A stretch of DNA of 64,000 bases from a virus. This document shows positions 15,628-24,731 of this stretch, piece after piece. The notes under the pieces are model-generated. The model worked only from the letters and a program-made list of their open reading frames with translations, made no database searches and was not told the DNA's origin. The stretch spans positions 31,052-95,051 of IMG/VR virus record IMGVR_UViG_3300025030_000061; one strand, written 5' to 3'. Made by a program: the position numbers and the translations under genes. How positions within the stretch are numbered: the stretch's first letter is position 1; every line of letters begins with the position of its first letter.

Positions 15628-16250
15628 TTGTGGGCCATCGCTTCATACTCATGCACGCTGCGCGTCACTTCGACTTTCATCCGCCTCGCCCACGTGTCCA
15701 GGAACTGCATCTGTGCCGGGTTGTGGTCTACGATCTGGATGTACCGGCCATGCGTCAAGCCGACTAGATGAACGAAGAGTAGCGTTTGATCTACCTCGTT
15801 CAACCGCTTCACTGTCCCCCTACCGATGTTGCCGTCTACAGCAATGGGCGGTCTCGGCCATCCGGCGTAGTTGATCGATCGCTGTAAGATCCTCGCAGCG
15901 GTCCCTTGGCCCTGGTTGACTGCCCAGCCAAAATAGACGTTGGCGATGATCTGTGAGCGCCACTCGTCGCAGCGGGAAGCGCCCCAGAAATCGTTGCGGT
16001 AGATGAACGCGGCCCGGTCCATGGTGAGGTTGCGGATGTCCTCTCGGGGATAGCTGGATGCGGCGACGCCATACTTTGTCCCCCGGAGCTCGCCATTGCC
16101 AATAGCGCCACCGGTCCAGTTGCCCCGGTCGCCGCGCATGTTCTGGTATCCACCCTCATGGGCAAAGGTCGCCTTGAGTGCCGGCCGAATATCAGCGGCA
16201 TGGGCGGGTACGGCAAACATCATCAGCATCATTAAAATCAAGATACGCAT
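15624..16250 (-). CDS. Sec-exported endolysin, GH108 N-acetylmuramidase
   Basis: 208 residues. A clear signal peptide (MRILILMMLMMFAVPAHA, cleavage after AHA) precedes a glycosyl-hydrolase 108 domain: FAHEGGYQNMRGDRGNWTGG with the catalytic Glu in HEGGY, TKYGVAASSYP, and a C-terminal peptidoglycan-binding-like half (QRSINYAGWPRPPIAVDG, IGRGTVKRLNE). It cleaves the glycan of peptidoglycan. With its own signal peptide it can reach the periplasm without a classical holin. It overlaps the small lipoprotein gene downstream. Confidence 0.88.
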   Translation of the reverse strand: MRILILMMLMMFAVPAHAADIRPALKATFAHEGGYQNMRGDRGNWTGGAIGNGELRGTKYGVAASSYPREDIRNLTMDRAAFIYRNDFWGASRCDEWRSQIIANVYFGWAVNQGQGTAARILQRSINYAGWPRPPIAVDGNIGRGTVKRLNEVDQTLLFVHLVGLTHGRYIQIVDHNPAQMQFLDTWARRMKVEVTRSVHEYEAMAHK

Positions 16251-16268
16251 ACTTCCTCCTCGCTTAGT

Positions 16269-16424
16269 TCATTCCTCAATCCAATCCGACAGGCACCGGC
16301 ACAGGTAGTGGAGGTGCGGCTTGCTCGACTGTGCGGTGTTACACCAGCCGCACCATTGGCCGTCCGGCTCATGGAACACCGGGGTGACCAGCGCTCCGCA
16401 TGTCGGGCATTCCGCAGGTTCCAC
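16269..16424 (-). CDS. Small zinc-ribbon protein (51 aa)
   Basis: GTG 16424 follows TAGGAGG, ending at TGA 16269. Two CxxC pairs (CPTC at 6-9, CGWC at 25-28) form a zinc ribbon, with a further C42/C44. Small phage zinc ribbons of this sort are common; no role is assigned. Confidence 0.5.
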   Translation of the reverse strand: MEPAECPTCGALVTPVFHEPDGQWCGWCNTAQSSKPHLHYLCRCLSDWIEE

Positions 16425-16433
16425 GATTGCCTC

Positions 16434-17030
16434 CTACCACTCGATCAAAACGCTGCCGGGTTGGCCATCTGTCGCAACTGAAGTAGCGTAACCACCCCCG
16501 CCGATGGTGATTGCAATCGGGTTCGCGACCGTAAAATTCCCCGTCACGGTCCCCTTGATATATCCGCCACGCGCCCCTGGAGCTGCCAATAGCTCATCAT
16601 CAGGCTCTCCGCCGAAATTTCCGGCGCCATCGGTCTGTGTGATTGCAGAGACTGCCCCTGTGTATGATTGACTACCGGCAACAGCCACGGCGTAGGGGTT
16701 ATCAGAATCGCCGCCCGCGCCGCCGTTAGCTGTCATGGACCACCCTGACCTGCTAACTGTGGTATTCGCCCCTAGTGAGCCGTCGTGCTGGCCGAAATTC
16801 TGTCCACCACCGCCGCCCGAACCTTTGACGGTGATCGTGACCGGGATTACGCAGGTACCCATGTTGCCGGATAGACCGGTGGGCCAGTTGCCAGATGCTG
16901 TGATTGATGAGCTGCCGTGCAGCGTCGTTGGGGGGGTGCATTTAAGCGCTGATGTAAACCTCCGCGCTGATGGTCCTGCCCAACAGAGAGAGGGAAGCAG
17001 CAGGAGGATAATAAGGAGTCGTGCCAGCAT
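16434..17030 (-). CDS. Exported glycine-rich adhesin-like protein
   Basis: 198 residues. Signal peptide MLARLLIILLLLPSLCWA, then a glycine-rich body (KGSGGGGGQNFG, NGGAGGDSDNPYAV, IGGGGYATSVATDG) ending GQPGSVLIEW, the usual end of glycine-rich tail-tip or fibre domains. Its start overlaps the stop of the long fibre (TAATG). It may be a fibre tip or receptor-binding accessory. The signal peptide is unusual for a virion protein. Confidence 0.65.
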   Translation of the reverse strand: MLARLLIILLLLPSLCWAGPSARRFTSALKCTPPTTLHGSSSITASGNWPTGLSGNMGTCVIPVTITVKGSGGGGGQNFGQHDGSLGANTTVSRSGWSMTANGGAGGDSDNPYAVAVAGSQSYTGAVSAITQTDGAGNFGGEPDDELLAAPGARGGYIKGTVTGNFTVANPIAITIGGGGYATSVATDGQPGSVLIEW

Positions 17031-20000
17031 TAATAGTTCCTCCCGCCGTCCGCGCCCATCGTATATGTGCTGGTCGAGTCCGACTTGAACACGTAGATGT
17101 CATATTTGCCGCTAGCGCTGGTTGATGTCGGCGCTGAACCGCCGCTCCATTTGATCGTTCCACCGCCCGCCCATGTGACAGTGTGCGTGCCGCCGTATTT
17201 GACCGTGATCGTGAATGATTTTCCGGCAACGGGCGTCGGCAGAGTGATAGTCACATTTGCATTAGTCGTCAGCTCCTGGTCCATGCCGTTCGCCAAGTCG
17301 ACGGTGAAGGATGACCCTGCCGATGGAGCGTAGGTGGTGTCTTTGAATTGCTGGCCGGTGATCGTAGTGCCAGTAACCGCCCCTGGGGTCGTGCCACCGA
17401 TTGCGCCGGGGGCGGCAAGGTTTGGAATGTCGGTTGTATAGGCCATCGTTTTACGGGTAGGGCCGGTCGTTTGAGTGACGAATAGGTTTGTCCCATCCCA
17501 CTCGACTGCTCCGGCCTCTGCGGCTGTCAGGTTGGTCCCCGCCGTAAACTTAAGTGGAGAGGTGCTGGCCGTGGCGGTACCGGCCTTGAGGTGCAGTGCC
17601 GATGTTGGTGTAGTAATGCCTATACCCACGTTGCCGGTGTCGCCCTTAATGCGAAACCGAGAGGTCATAGACCCGTTGCCGCCGATTGTGCCGAGGTAGA
17701 TGGTCATATCGGTCTGCTGATCAGCGTCCGTGTACGCGGCAGAAGCGTCGGCTTGAATCGAAATCCCATTTTTGAGGCCGGTATCCCCGTAGCCATAACC
17801 CAACAGTGAGAAAACCCGCATGCCGGATGCTAGGGCAAGTGGAGAGGCCGCAGTACCACGACCGTTTTGGACTTGTATGGAGGGAAATCCGCCGTAGCCG
17901 GTCGCACCAGTGCCGTCCCAGTTCCGCACTAGAAGTTTGGGGTATTTGGCGGAAGAGTCCGAGCTATTTACTGCAAGAATCTCGACACTTTGGTTCGTCT
18001 GGTATGTCTGGATGGTGCCTATGTCCGAGACGGTGACGCCACTGGATCTCTGTGCGAGCTTGCCGGTGGTGCTGTCAAACCTTACGATCTCATTGTCCCC
18101 AGCAGATGCCGGCCCAACCATGTCCCCGCTGCCAGAGCCCATCGACTCGATTTTGTCCCTGATGGCATTTTTGGAGGGCGCCGTCGTGGTATCTCCATCC
18201 CAAGATGTGGCGTCATAGGCGGTGTTACTGATGGCGGTTGCTGCGTTTGTCACTGTCTCCCATGTCCCTGGTGTTCCGGCTACGACGCATCGCCACCCGA
18301 GCGCGGAGCCTGCAGTCTGGTTGCTATTGTGGACAAAATCGTTGAGATCCCAGGTAAAACTGGTCGGAGCTGCCGCAGCAAACATGCGGTCCCCTTGAAT
18401 GGTGCATCCCTTCCATGACACACCAGATAGGTAGTTATTGGCGTATTTCACTGCCTGTTCATCTGCATAAAATGGAGATGCGGTCGCAATGGCATCGATA
18501 TCCGTGGAAGCATTGCGCACCAGAGGGATTCCTGCGGTGTCCGCAGTGATCGTGTTGCCGGTGAGCGGCAGGGTGGTCAGTGTTCTCTCGCCGACGATAA
18601 AAATGTTGCCGCTGGTGTCACTGTTCGCCAGGCGCATCGTATTGCCGGAAAACACACCTTTTCCGTTCCTGATCGACGCCAGTCCTACGACCGATGCGCC
18701 AGTGATGGTATTACCAGTGGCTTCCCACTGTTCAAGATTGCTGTGAGCGTCAATAGCTGTGGAAAAGTAAGCGTGCTGCGCTCCGGAAATTGTCAGTTCT
18801 TGCCCGTACTGCGCCGGGTCTTGCCAAAGGATTGAGTTCTTGACCACGTTGTTGTTGCTGATGATGCTGCGATCTGCCCCTAGTGCCACGTCATGTTTGC
18901 AGTTAGTGACGATGGCTCGGTCTATCGTGATGTTTGTCCCTGACGCCGCAATGCCGTACCCCATGCGCCCACCCGACACGCCGATTTTGTTCAGGTAACC
19001 GGTCGAATAGATGTCCTCCAAGACAAGGTTGTTCCCGGTCACGGCGAGACCCGCGGCAGCGTTATCCGCACCGAGAAAGTCGCAGTTCCTGATGGTCACG
19101 TTAGAAGCGTACAGGCTCGCGCTGGTAATCGCTGTAGTGGCCGAACGGCTATCAAAAACCAGATCCTCTATTAATCCGTCATGCATACCGACGAACACGT
19201 CCATGGTCGCGGCGGTGATGGTATTGAGAGGCGGGATGTCCATGGTCGCAGTTGAACCAGACACCGACACTACCTGAGCCATGTGCCCCGCGTAGTAGTT
19301 GTAAAGATACGGCGCAGCGGGAATTAACCGGACCATGTCACCAGCAACGACTGTAATTCCGCCTGGGATGGTGAATGTCAGCGAATCCTTGGTCACAGCA
19401 ATGCTCTGGCCAGTGTTATTGCTCAACAGACCATAAGCGGAGAGCAGCCCGTATGCCGTATTGTTCCCGTAGATACGCGATCCGTAGCCGTGGATCTCCC
19501 CGCCGGTGATCCCTGCGAATGACAGCGTGTTGGTACCGATGTTGTAGGACTGCTCGACTCCGAAATTCACGCTGGTGCCGGCTTTGATCCTGTTAACCAG
19601 GGACTGGATGTTCTGGTAGTCATCAGATCCATCACCAAGCGCCTGCCACTCGATGTCTATTTCGTGGACCCTATCGCCCCACAGGATTGATCCTGAGATA
19701 AACCCTGAGAGGCAGCGCTGTTCTGGGAAATCTGTAGGACCATTGATAGTGAGGATGCCGCCGTTTCTCTGGATTAACGCGCCGGGTTGTAACCTCAGCG
19801 TTACGTTCTCTGGGATCGTTATATTGCTGGCCATGACCCATGTCCCAGTCGTGAGCACCAGAGTTTTGACCGTGGCGCCGATAGCAGTGATGGCCGCGTT
19901 AATGGTTGCCGAGGTGAGCGTTCCGCCGTTGTAGTCAATGGCGTACACCTCGTTATCCACATCTCCCGGCTGCAGCGCCGTCTCAGCCAACGCCCCCTGC

Positions 20001-21214
20001 GCCGCCGTTGCGTAATCGGTGGAGTCGGTAGCGGCTGCGGTGCCGAGGGTGGGCTTGCCGGTAAGATCGGAATACGCGCCGGAAGTGGCGACGGTAGGGA
20101 GATCGCCAGGCTGAACAGAAGTAGTCCCGAGTGCCGCGCCCGCGGCCTGCCCATCTATTGCATCCTTGACAGCCTTGACCGCCGCCGAGTTCGCCGCCGT
20201 GGTCGTTGAGGTGGAGGTGGTGGATGAGGAAAGCTCAGTCTCTTTGATGATGTTGGCATCGGCGGGTTCGTAGGTTCCGGAGTGGTTATGGCCGGTCGCC
20301 GCTTTAGCCTCCATCTCCGATGAAGTTACGCCGCCCTTCTTTACTCCTGGTGCTGGCAGCCGGTCGCCGTCGAACGTTCCAGAAGTGATTGTGCTCGCCG
20401 CCTGGTTATGAATTGTGGCTGCTTTACCGTCCAGGGCTGTCTGGGTTGCCGTGCTAATAGGTTTGCTAGCGTCGCTGGTGTTCTCTGCGTTGCCGAGCCC
20501 GACCTGGCCCTTGGTGACTGAGTGAGGGTTGCTGGTGTTCCCGGTGTGGGTAGTGAGGCCGGTTTGCACGGCTGCAGCTGATCCGGATGGGTCCGCTCCG
20601 ACCTGAACTGCTGTCGGGATCGGGATGGTGACCTCGGTTGCATCGGCCGCAGCGTTGTCGGCCGCCGTGACGCCGGCGCCTTTGAAGTTGAGCTTGGCTC
20701 TTGAGGTGAGGCTGCCGCCTTCATCCTGGATGGTGTGCTTGGTGCCTGCGGAGAGCCCGTCCAGTTTGGTCTTGTCGGTACCGGACATAAGGCCGGCCGC
20801 CGACTGTGTCGCCGCCGGGATCCCGTCGGATCCCTCGCCTGCATGGCTGGATCCGTGCGAGGTCGGGGTCCTCGCGTTGGCGTTGCGCGTGTCCGAGTCA
20901 GTGACGTATTTGTTGGTGGTGCTGGGGGTGCCTGATGTCCCGGTCATAGCACCCTTCTCTGGCGTCGTCGGGATGTTTAGATGGTTGTAATTGCTCTCAT
21001 GCGATATGACAGCTGCCGTCCCTTGCCCGGTGATCTCGACTCTCCCGGTACCGGTGCCGATAAACAGACGCTTGCTGTCGGTGGTCCACCTGGGTCGTGC
21101 GATGGGCACTGCTGCTGGCAGATTGGCCTCGTTGCCGTTGGGTAGTTCGATGTCGGCAGCGATTGCGACAGCTGCAGTTAAAAATAGAATGAGCAGGAAA
21201 AGGTATCGTTTCAT
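17030..21214 (-). CDS. Large tail fibre/tailspike-like protein with signal peptide
   Basis: 1394 residues. Residues 1-20 are a Sec signal peptide (MKRYLFLLILFLTAAVAIA). Next comes an Mtd-type N-terminal fold (IELPNGNEANLPAAV, then RPRWTTDSKRLFIGTGTG). Residues 90-400 are Ala/Thr-rich repeats with HNHSGTYEPAD-type turns; the middle is a right-handed beta-helix starting near GDGSDDYQNIQSLVNRI; the C-terminus has NVGIGITTPTSALHL and a terminal strand domain (TFTITVKYGG). It likely binds or degrades host surface glycans. The signal peptide is unexpected for a cytoplasmically assembled fibre. Confidence 0.75.
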   Translation of the reverse strand: MKRYLFLLILFLTAAVAIAADIELPNGNEANLPAAVPIARPRWTTDSKRLFIGTGTGRVEITGQGTAAVISHESNYNHLNIPTTPEKGAMTGTSGTPSTTNKYVTDSDTRNANARTPTSHGSSHAGEGSDGIPAATQSAAGLMSGTDKTKLDGLSAGTKHTIQDEGGSLTSRAKLNFKGAGVTAADNAAADATEVTIPIPTAVQVGADPSGSAAAVQTGLTTHTGNTSNPHSVTKGQVGLGNAENTSDASKPISTATQTALDGKAATIHNQAASTITSGTFDGDRLPAPGVKKGGVTSSEMEAKAATGHNHSGTYEPADANIIKETELSSSTTSTSTTTAANSAAVKAVKDAIDGQAAGAALGTTSVQPGDLPTVATSGAYSDLTGKPTLGTAAATDSTDYATAAQGALAETALQPGDVDNEVYAIDYNGGTLTSATINAAITAIGATVKTLVLTTGTWVMASNITIPENVTLRLQPGALIQRNGGILTINGPTDFPEQRCLSGFISGSILWGDRVHEIDIEWQALGDGSDDYQNIQSLVNRIKAGTSVNFGVEQSYNIGTNTLSFAGITGGEIHGYGSRIYGNNTAYGLLSAYGLLSNNTGQSIAVTKDSLTFTIPGGITVVAGDMVRLIPAAPYLYNYYAGHMAQVVSVSGSTATMDIPPLNTITAATMDVFVGMHDGLIEDLVFDSRSATTAITSASLYASNVTIRNCDFLGADNAAAGLAVTGNNLVLEDIYSTGYLNKIGVSGGRMGYGIAASGTNITIDRAIVTNCKHDVALGADRSIISNNNVVKNSILWQDPAQYGQELTISGAQHAYFSTAIDAHSNLEQWEATGNTITGASVVGLASIRNGKGVFSGNTMRLANSDTSGNIFIVGERTLTTLPLTGNTITADTAGIPLVRNASTDIDAIATASPFYADEQAVKYANNYLSGVSWKGCTIQGDRMFAAAAPTSFTWDLNDFVHNSNQTAGSALGWRCVVAGTPGTWETVTNAATAISNTAYDATSWDGDTTTAPSKNAIRDKIESMGSGSGDMVGPASAGDNEIVRFDSTTGKLAQRSSGVTVSDIGTIQTYQTNQSVEILAVNSSDSSAKYPKLLVRNWDGTGATGYGGFPSIQVQNGRGTAASPLALASGMRVFSLLGYGYGDTGLKNGISIQADASAAYTDADQQTDMTIYLGTIGGNGSMTSRFRIKGDTGNVGIGITTPTSALHLKAGTATASTSPLKFTAGTNLTAAEAGAVEWDGTNLFVTQTTGPTRKTMAYTTDIPNLAAPGAIGGTTPGAVTGTTITGQQFKDTTYAPSAGSSFTVDLANGMDQELTTNANVTITLPTPVAGKSFTITVKYGGTHTVTWAGGGTIKWSGGSAPTSTSASGKYDIYVFKSDSTSTYTMGADGGRNY

Positions 21215-21216
21215 GA

Positions 21217-22110
21217 CTAGAAATTTCCTCCACCAATCACGTCTGGGAACGTGATCAGAATTATGGTCGTGTCGTTCAGGGCGTCGTCCTGAAGCGAAAC
21301 GGCGAAGAGGTTACCCTCTATTTCGAAGTCGAACTTGAGCTTGCTCCGCTGTGGCATGGCGTTGCCGACTGGATTGATAATCATGTGCCCAGAGCTTTGA
21401 TCATTGCCGGGCCATGCACTGCCATTCCACCGCGGCAGTTCCTCTGCCTCGCTGATTTTGCCAAGGGCGGCCGAGTTGGCGTGGGTGTGCAGGCGTCCGT
21501 CATTGTCGCCTACTACCAGGGGATCGGCTGGGTTCTGAGCTGCGGTGGCCAGCCGGACTATCCCGTAAAGAACATCGGTGGCGGAGATCGCGCCGCCCGC
21601 CACCGCTATATCTTGGATGGTGGCGATCGGATTCCCTGCGCTGGGGCTGTGTGCTGCGTCCAGGGCTGCATTCTGCGCCTCAGTCAGGTGCTTGCTGTTG
21701 TCCTGGACGTGCAGTGCTAAGGCCGAGGTTTGCGCTGGCGTGAGTTGTGCGCCAGAGACGGCGAAATCGGACCATTTGAGCGGCTGATCCGACTCGATGA
21801 TTGGCGCCACAAACGGGCGGGCACCGGCTACGTTGAGCAGGGTGCAGCGATAGAACACCTGACGGTCGGCCCGGGAGGTGGGCCAGAGATCGATCTTGTA
21901 TTCCCCGACCTTGAGTTCCTCGGTGTCCTCGGTGGCCGTGTAGACGTAGAGCGGGATTGGGATGTAGCGCTCGTGATCCGTCGCGTCGACCGCATCAGTG
22001 GGGATGCCCCCCAGGAGGGAGAGCACGAATTCTATTCTTATCCCCCCCTGGGGCTCTCCGTTTGGTCCTCGTAAAGGCTGGCCGATATTGTTCAGTTCTC
22101 GTTTTAGCAT
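21217..22110 (-). CDS. Tail fibre / baseplate-attached fibre protein
   Basis: 297 residues without signal peptide. The N-terminus (NNIGQPLRGPNGEPQGGIRI) is a small beta domain like those that open fibre proteins; the middle holds HVQDNSKHLTEAQNAALDAAH, typical of fibre linkers, and DGRLHTHANSAALGKIS; the C-terminus is a compact strand domain. It starts 22 bases after a TGTAGCG-box on the minus strand. It probably links or accompanies the long fibre. Confidence 0.65.
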   Translation of the reverse strand: MLKRELNNIGQPLRGPNGEPQGGIRIEFVLSLLGGIPTDAVDATDHERYIPIPLYVYTATEDTEELKVGEYKIDLWPTSRADRQVFYRCTLLNVAGARPFVAPIIESDQPLKWSDFAVSGAQLTPAQTSALALHVQDNSKHLTEAQNAALDAAHSPSAGNPIATIQDIAVAGGAISATDVLYGIVRLATAAQNPADPLVVGDNDGRLHTHANSAALGKISEAEELPRWNGSAWPGNDQSSGHMIINPVGNAMPQRSKLKFDFEIEGNLFAVSLQDDALNDTTIILITFPDVIGGGNF

Positions 22111-22131
22111 TTCTGCTCCTGGCTCATGTTT

Positions 22132-22145
22132 TGGTATGCGCTACA
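22132..22145 (-). promoter_or_regulatory. TGTAGCG-box before the fibre gene at 22110
   Basis: On the minus strand TGTAGCGCATACCA, identical to the box at 5232, located in the 41-base gap between the membrane protein and the fibre gene. Confidence 0.5.
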
Positions 22146-22151
22146 CTCAGG

Positions 22152-22481
22152 TCACAGAAATTCGTCCAACTTGTCGGCGGGCACCTGAACGTGAATGGCA
22201 ATAATCCGGAGCAGCTTCATATATCTGAGGGATTCATGCTGGACGGCGCAGACTGTAGCCTTGGTCGCCGCCCGACATGCCGTGCAATCTTCTTTCTCGG
22301 TCTCATGCTTGGTTATGCAATCCTCCTTGAGGGTCTTATGTTTTGCCGCGCAGTCTCTTTTTGTGGCGTACTCGGAGCCCTTGATCTTGCGCCAGAGGTC
22401 TCCGGCCATGGGACCGAGCATGGATCCTACGACGAGCGAAATGACTCCTGTGATTATGGCGTTGTCGTCGATTGCGGGCAT
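22152..22481 (-). CDS. Small membrane protein with cysteine-rich helical tail
   Basis: 109 residues. One N-terminal membrane segment (AIITGVISLVVGSMLGPMAG) is followed by a charged helix with regular cysteines (CAAKH, CITKH, CTAC, CAVQH) and a final helix. The topology fits an inner-membrane spanin, a holin-like or an exclusion protein; none can be preferred. AGGAG lies 11 bases upstream of the start. It sits among fibre genes, not in the lysis group. Confidence 0.55.
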   Translation of the reverse strand: MPAIDDNAIITGVISLVVGSMLGPMAGDLWRKIKGSEYATKRDCAAKHKTLKEDCITKHETEKEDCTACRAATKATVCAVQHESLRYMKLLRIIAIHVQVPADKLDEFL

Positions 22482-22558
22482 GGTCCGGTTTACTCCTGTA
22501 GTGGTGGCTGAATGTTGGTGTAGTTACTGTTTTTTGTGAATCAACTGTGCAGCGGTTT

Positions 22559-24697
22559 TTATTGTACGACCCTTACATTGTAGGCGCTGGCAGTGGGTGT
22601 CAGGGCAATGGCTCCGCAAACCTTGACTGTCACCGTGTCTGTGGCCGACACGTGCGCCGACCAGTACGCCCCGTCGCCTGGGTAGGTGACGGGTGAAGCG
22701 CTAGCGGTCATGCCAGTAGCGGCACCCGTTACGGTCAGCGCGCCACTGGTGCAAGCACCCGCAGCAAGTGCCCCGCCGCCGATACTGCCGGTGGTGCCGG
22801 TCAGGGTGGCCCCCGTGACGTATCCGTTGGTGAGCGTCGCCGCAGTCCCGAGTTTGACGCGCCCGCCGATTTGATTGATAGTTGTGTTGGCCACGCTGAC
22901 CGAGTCCACAATGCGTATCTCGTAGGTCCCACCCCCCAGCACTTCAAACTTATTGCCGAAGATGTCTGTGTCGGTGGTGAGGTCCATATATATTGCGTTA
23001 GTTACATTCTGCAACTCAAAGCGGTTGTTCTTAATTCTGGTCCCGCTGACTATCAGGTGGTTCGGGTGTGAACCGGTCGATGGGTATCCGCTCAGTCGGA
23101 TCATGTAGGTAGCGGTGTCGCTGCTGCGCTTGATGAAGTAGTTGTTGACGAAATCGGAGTTCTTAGAGTTGTAGGCCAAAACTCCGCCTTCCTCCACTAT
23201 GTTCTCGGATACGAGGTTGTTGCCAGCGTTATATATCTCCAGATTGTACTTTGTATTAGAGGTGCCCCGCATGATCCAGACCACGGAGCCGTCGGTGACG
23301 GATTGGCCTATCACCTTGGCCCCGCCCGCTTCTCCGTCCGTGGCGATACTGGGGGTGGACCCTGCACTGGTCCCGGCAGTGGTGCATTCCCACACAGTTG
23401 TTCCCGAGTCCCATTTGACCAAGTCTCCCGCCGAATACTCCGTGGAGTTTGCCCTGGTGGCTGAGGCAGGCGTGTGGTACAGGTGGTTGTTTGCGACGAT
23501 TGCGTCCTGTTTGACGGCGATATCGTTCAAGCCTGTTGCATCCCATTCTCCTTGGGTCGGCGTGGGGTTGGTCCCCTCGTAGTATCCTTCAGGCGCGTCC
23601 CAGTACTGAGCGATGAACACGTTGTTCACGCCGTTGTCGTAGCAGTCGTTACCCGTGATGGCTATCTTGGTGCCGCCGAAACCCAAGTTAGTTTCGCCAG
23701 CGTAGATGCCGTAGTAGTTTTTGAAACAGTGATTTCCTTTGATGATCACATTGGACGATGCCCGCAGTCCTATTCCTGCATCATGCTTGTTCTCGTAGAA
23801 CCAGTTATTCGTGACGGTCACGCCTGACACTTCCCCAAGGTAAAGTCCCTTTTTCCCCGCATCCGTCCCGGTGTTGCCGTCAAACACGTTGCGTTTGCCG
23901 AGGGTGGGCACGCCCATGCTGTTTGCGGTCACCCGAGTAACATAATTGCGCCGGATCATGCAGTCGTCGCCGGTGACGCTTATCCCGTAGTTAGCATTTT
24001 TGGACCAGTCGAACACGCCACTCCATCCGGCGGTTTCGTAGCCCCAACTCTGGTTGTATCGGTTGCCGTCCACGTAGCAATCTTCGATGAGCATCCTATC
24101 CCCGGATGCTTGGATACCGGTAAATGAAGTGTCGTTGCCCGCTACCGCATAATCCTTGAACTTTATCCGTAGGCCCTTGAGAGTGATGTCGTCTCGGTAC
24201 GCGTCGACAACCGCATTTATGATGTAGAGCCTGTCTGTGCCCTTTAGGGTCCCGCCTGCGGCCACAGCCTTGATTGCCTTGTTAATCTCCACTTGGTCGC
24301 TGACACCGTCGGCCCCCCACATGTCTGGCGTTGCCTGGCTTAAACCCTCTATCCTGCCCGTGCCAGCAAATATCCGGTAGTCTCCTGTCGTTTCAACAGT
24401 GCCGACCTTGAACACGGTTGTGTTGCCGAGGCTGCCGCCCTTCGCTATTTTGAGCGCACGGTCTGTCGGCCAGGCACCACCCGGCAGGGTTGCGCTGGAG
24501 ATGTTGGACTGCACTGCGGTAAGCGCGGAGGTTACCACTATTGTTTTGCCGGCGGCGCTCGGTGCGACCGCCACTTCGGAAAGTGTTTTTTTAACGGTGT
24601 AGGTTCCTCCGGGCTCCATAACCAGTATCGCCGCAGAAGATTCGCCACAGGCCGCCAGCATGATGCTCAGAAGTGCAATATAGATCAGTTGTCTCAT
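22559..24697 (-). CDS. Beta-helix adhesin/tailspike-like protein with lipoprotein signal
   Basis: About 712 residues from ATG 24697 (AAGGAG upstream, long spacing); an alternative ATG is at 24721. The N-terminus MRQLIYIALLSIMLAAC is a lipoprotein signal with lipobox LAAC. A pectate-lyase-type beta-helix follows (GADGVSDQVEINKAIKA, then many rungs such as NVIIKGNHCFKNYYGIY and IAITGNDCYDNG). The C-terminal domain (GSIGGGALAAGACTSGALTV ... YPGDGAYWSAHVS) is a common trailing domain of phage tailspikes. It probably binds or cuts surface polysaccharide; the lipoprotein signal is odd for a spike. Confidence 0.7.
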   Translation of the reverse strand: MRQLIYIALLSIMLAACGESSAAILVMEPGGTYTVKKTLSEVAVAPSAAGKTIVVTSALTAVQSNISSATLPGGAWPTDRALKIAKGGSLGNTTVFKVGTVETTGDYRIFAGTGRIEGLSQATPDMWGADGVSDQVEINKAIKAVAAGGTLKGTDRLYIINAVVDAYRDDITLKGLRIKFKDYAVAGNDTSFTGIQASGDRMLIEDCYVDGNRYNQSWGYETAGWSGVFDWSKNANYGISVTGDDCMIRRNYVTRVTANSMGVPTLGKRNVFDGNTGTDAGKKGLYLGEVSGVTVTNNWFYENKHDAGIGLRASSNVIIKGNHCFKNYYGIYAGETNLGFGGTKIAITGNDCYDNGVNNVFIAQYWDAPEGYYEGTNPTPTQGEWDATGLNDIAVKQDAIVANNHLYHTPASATRANSTEYSAGDLVKWDSGTTVWECTTAGTSAGSTPSIATDGEAGGAKVIGQSVTDGSVVWIMRGTSNTKYNLEIYNAGNNLVSENIVEEGGVLAYNSKNSDFVNNYFIKRSSDTATYMIRLSGYPSTGSHPNHLIVSGTRIKNNRFELQNVTNAIYMDLTTDTDIFGNKFEVLGGGTYEIRIVDSVSVANTTINQIGGRVKLGTAATLTNGYVTGATLTGTTGSIGGGALAAGACTSGALTVTGAATGMTASASPVTYPGDGAYWSAHVSATDTVTVKVCGAIALTPTASAYNVRVVQ

Positions 24698-24731
24698 GGC
24701 TTTTTCAGTCTCCTTGTTCATCCGAAGTGTT

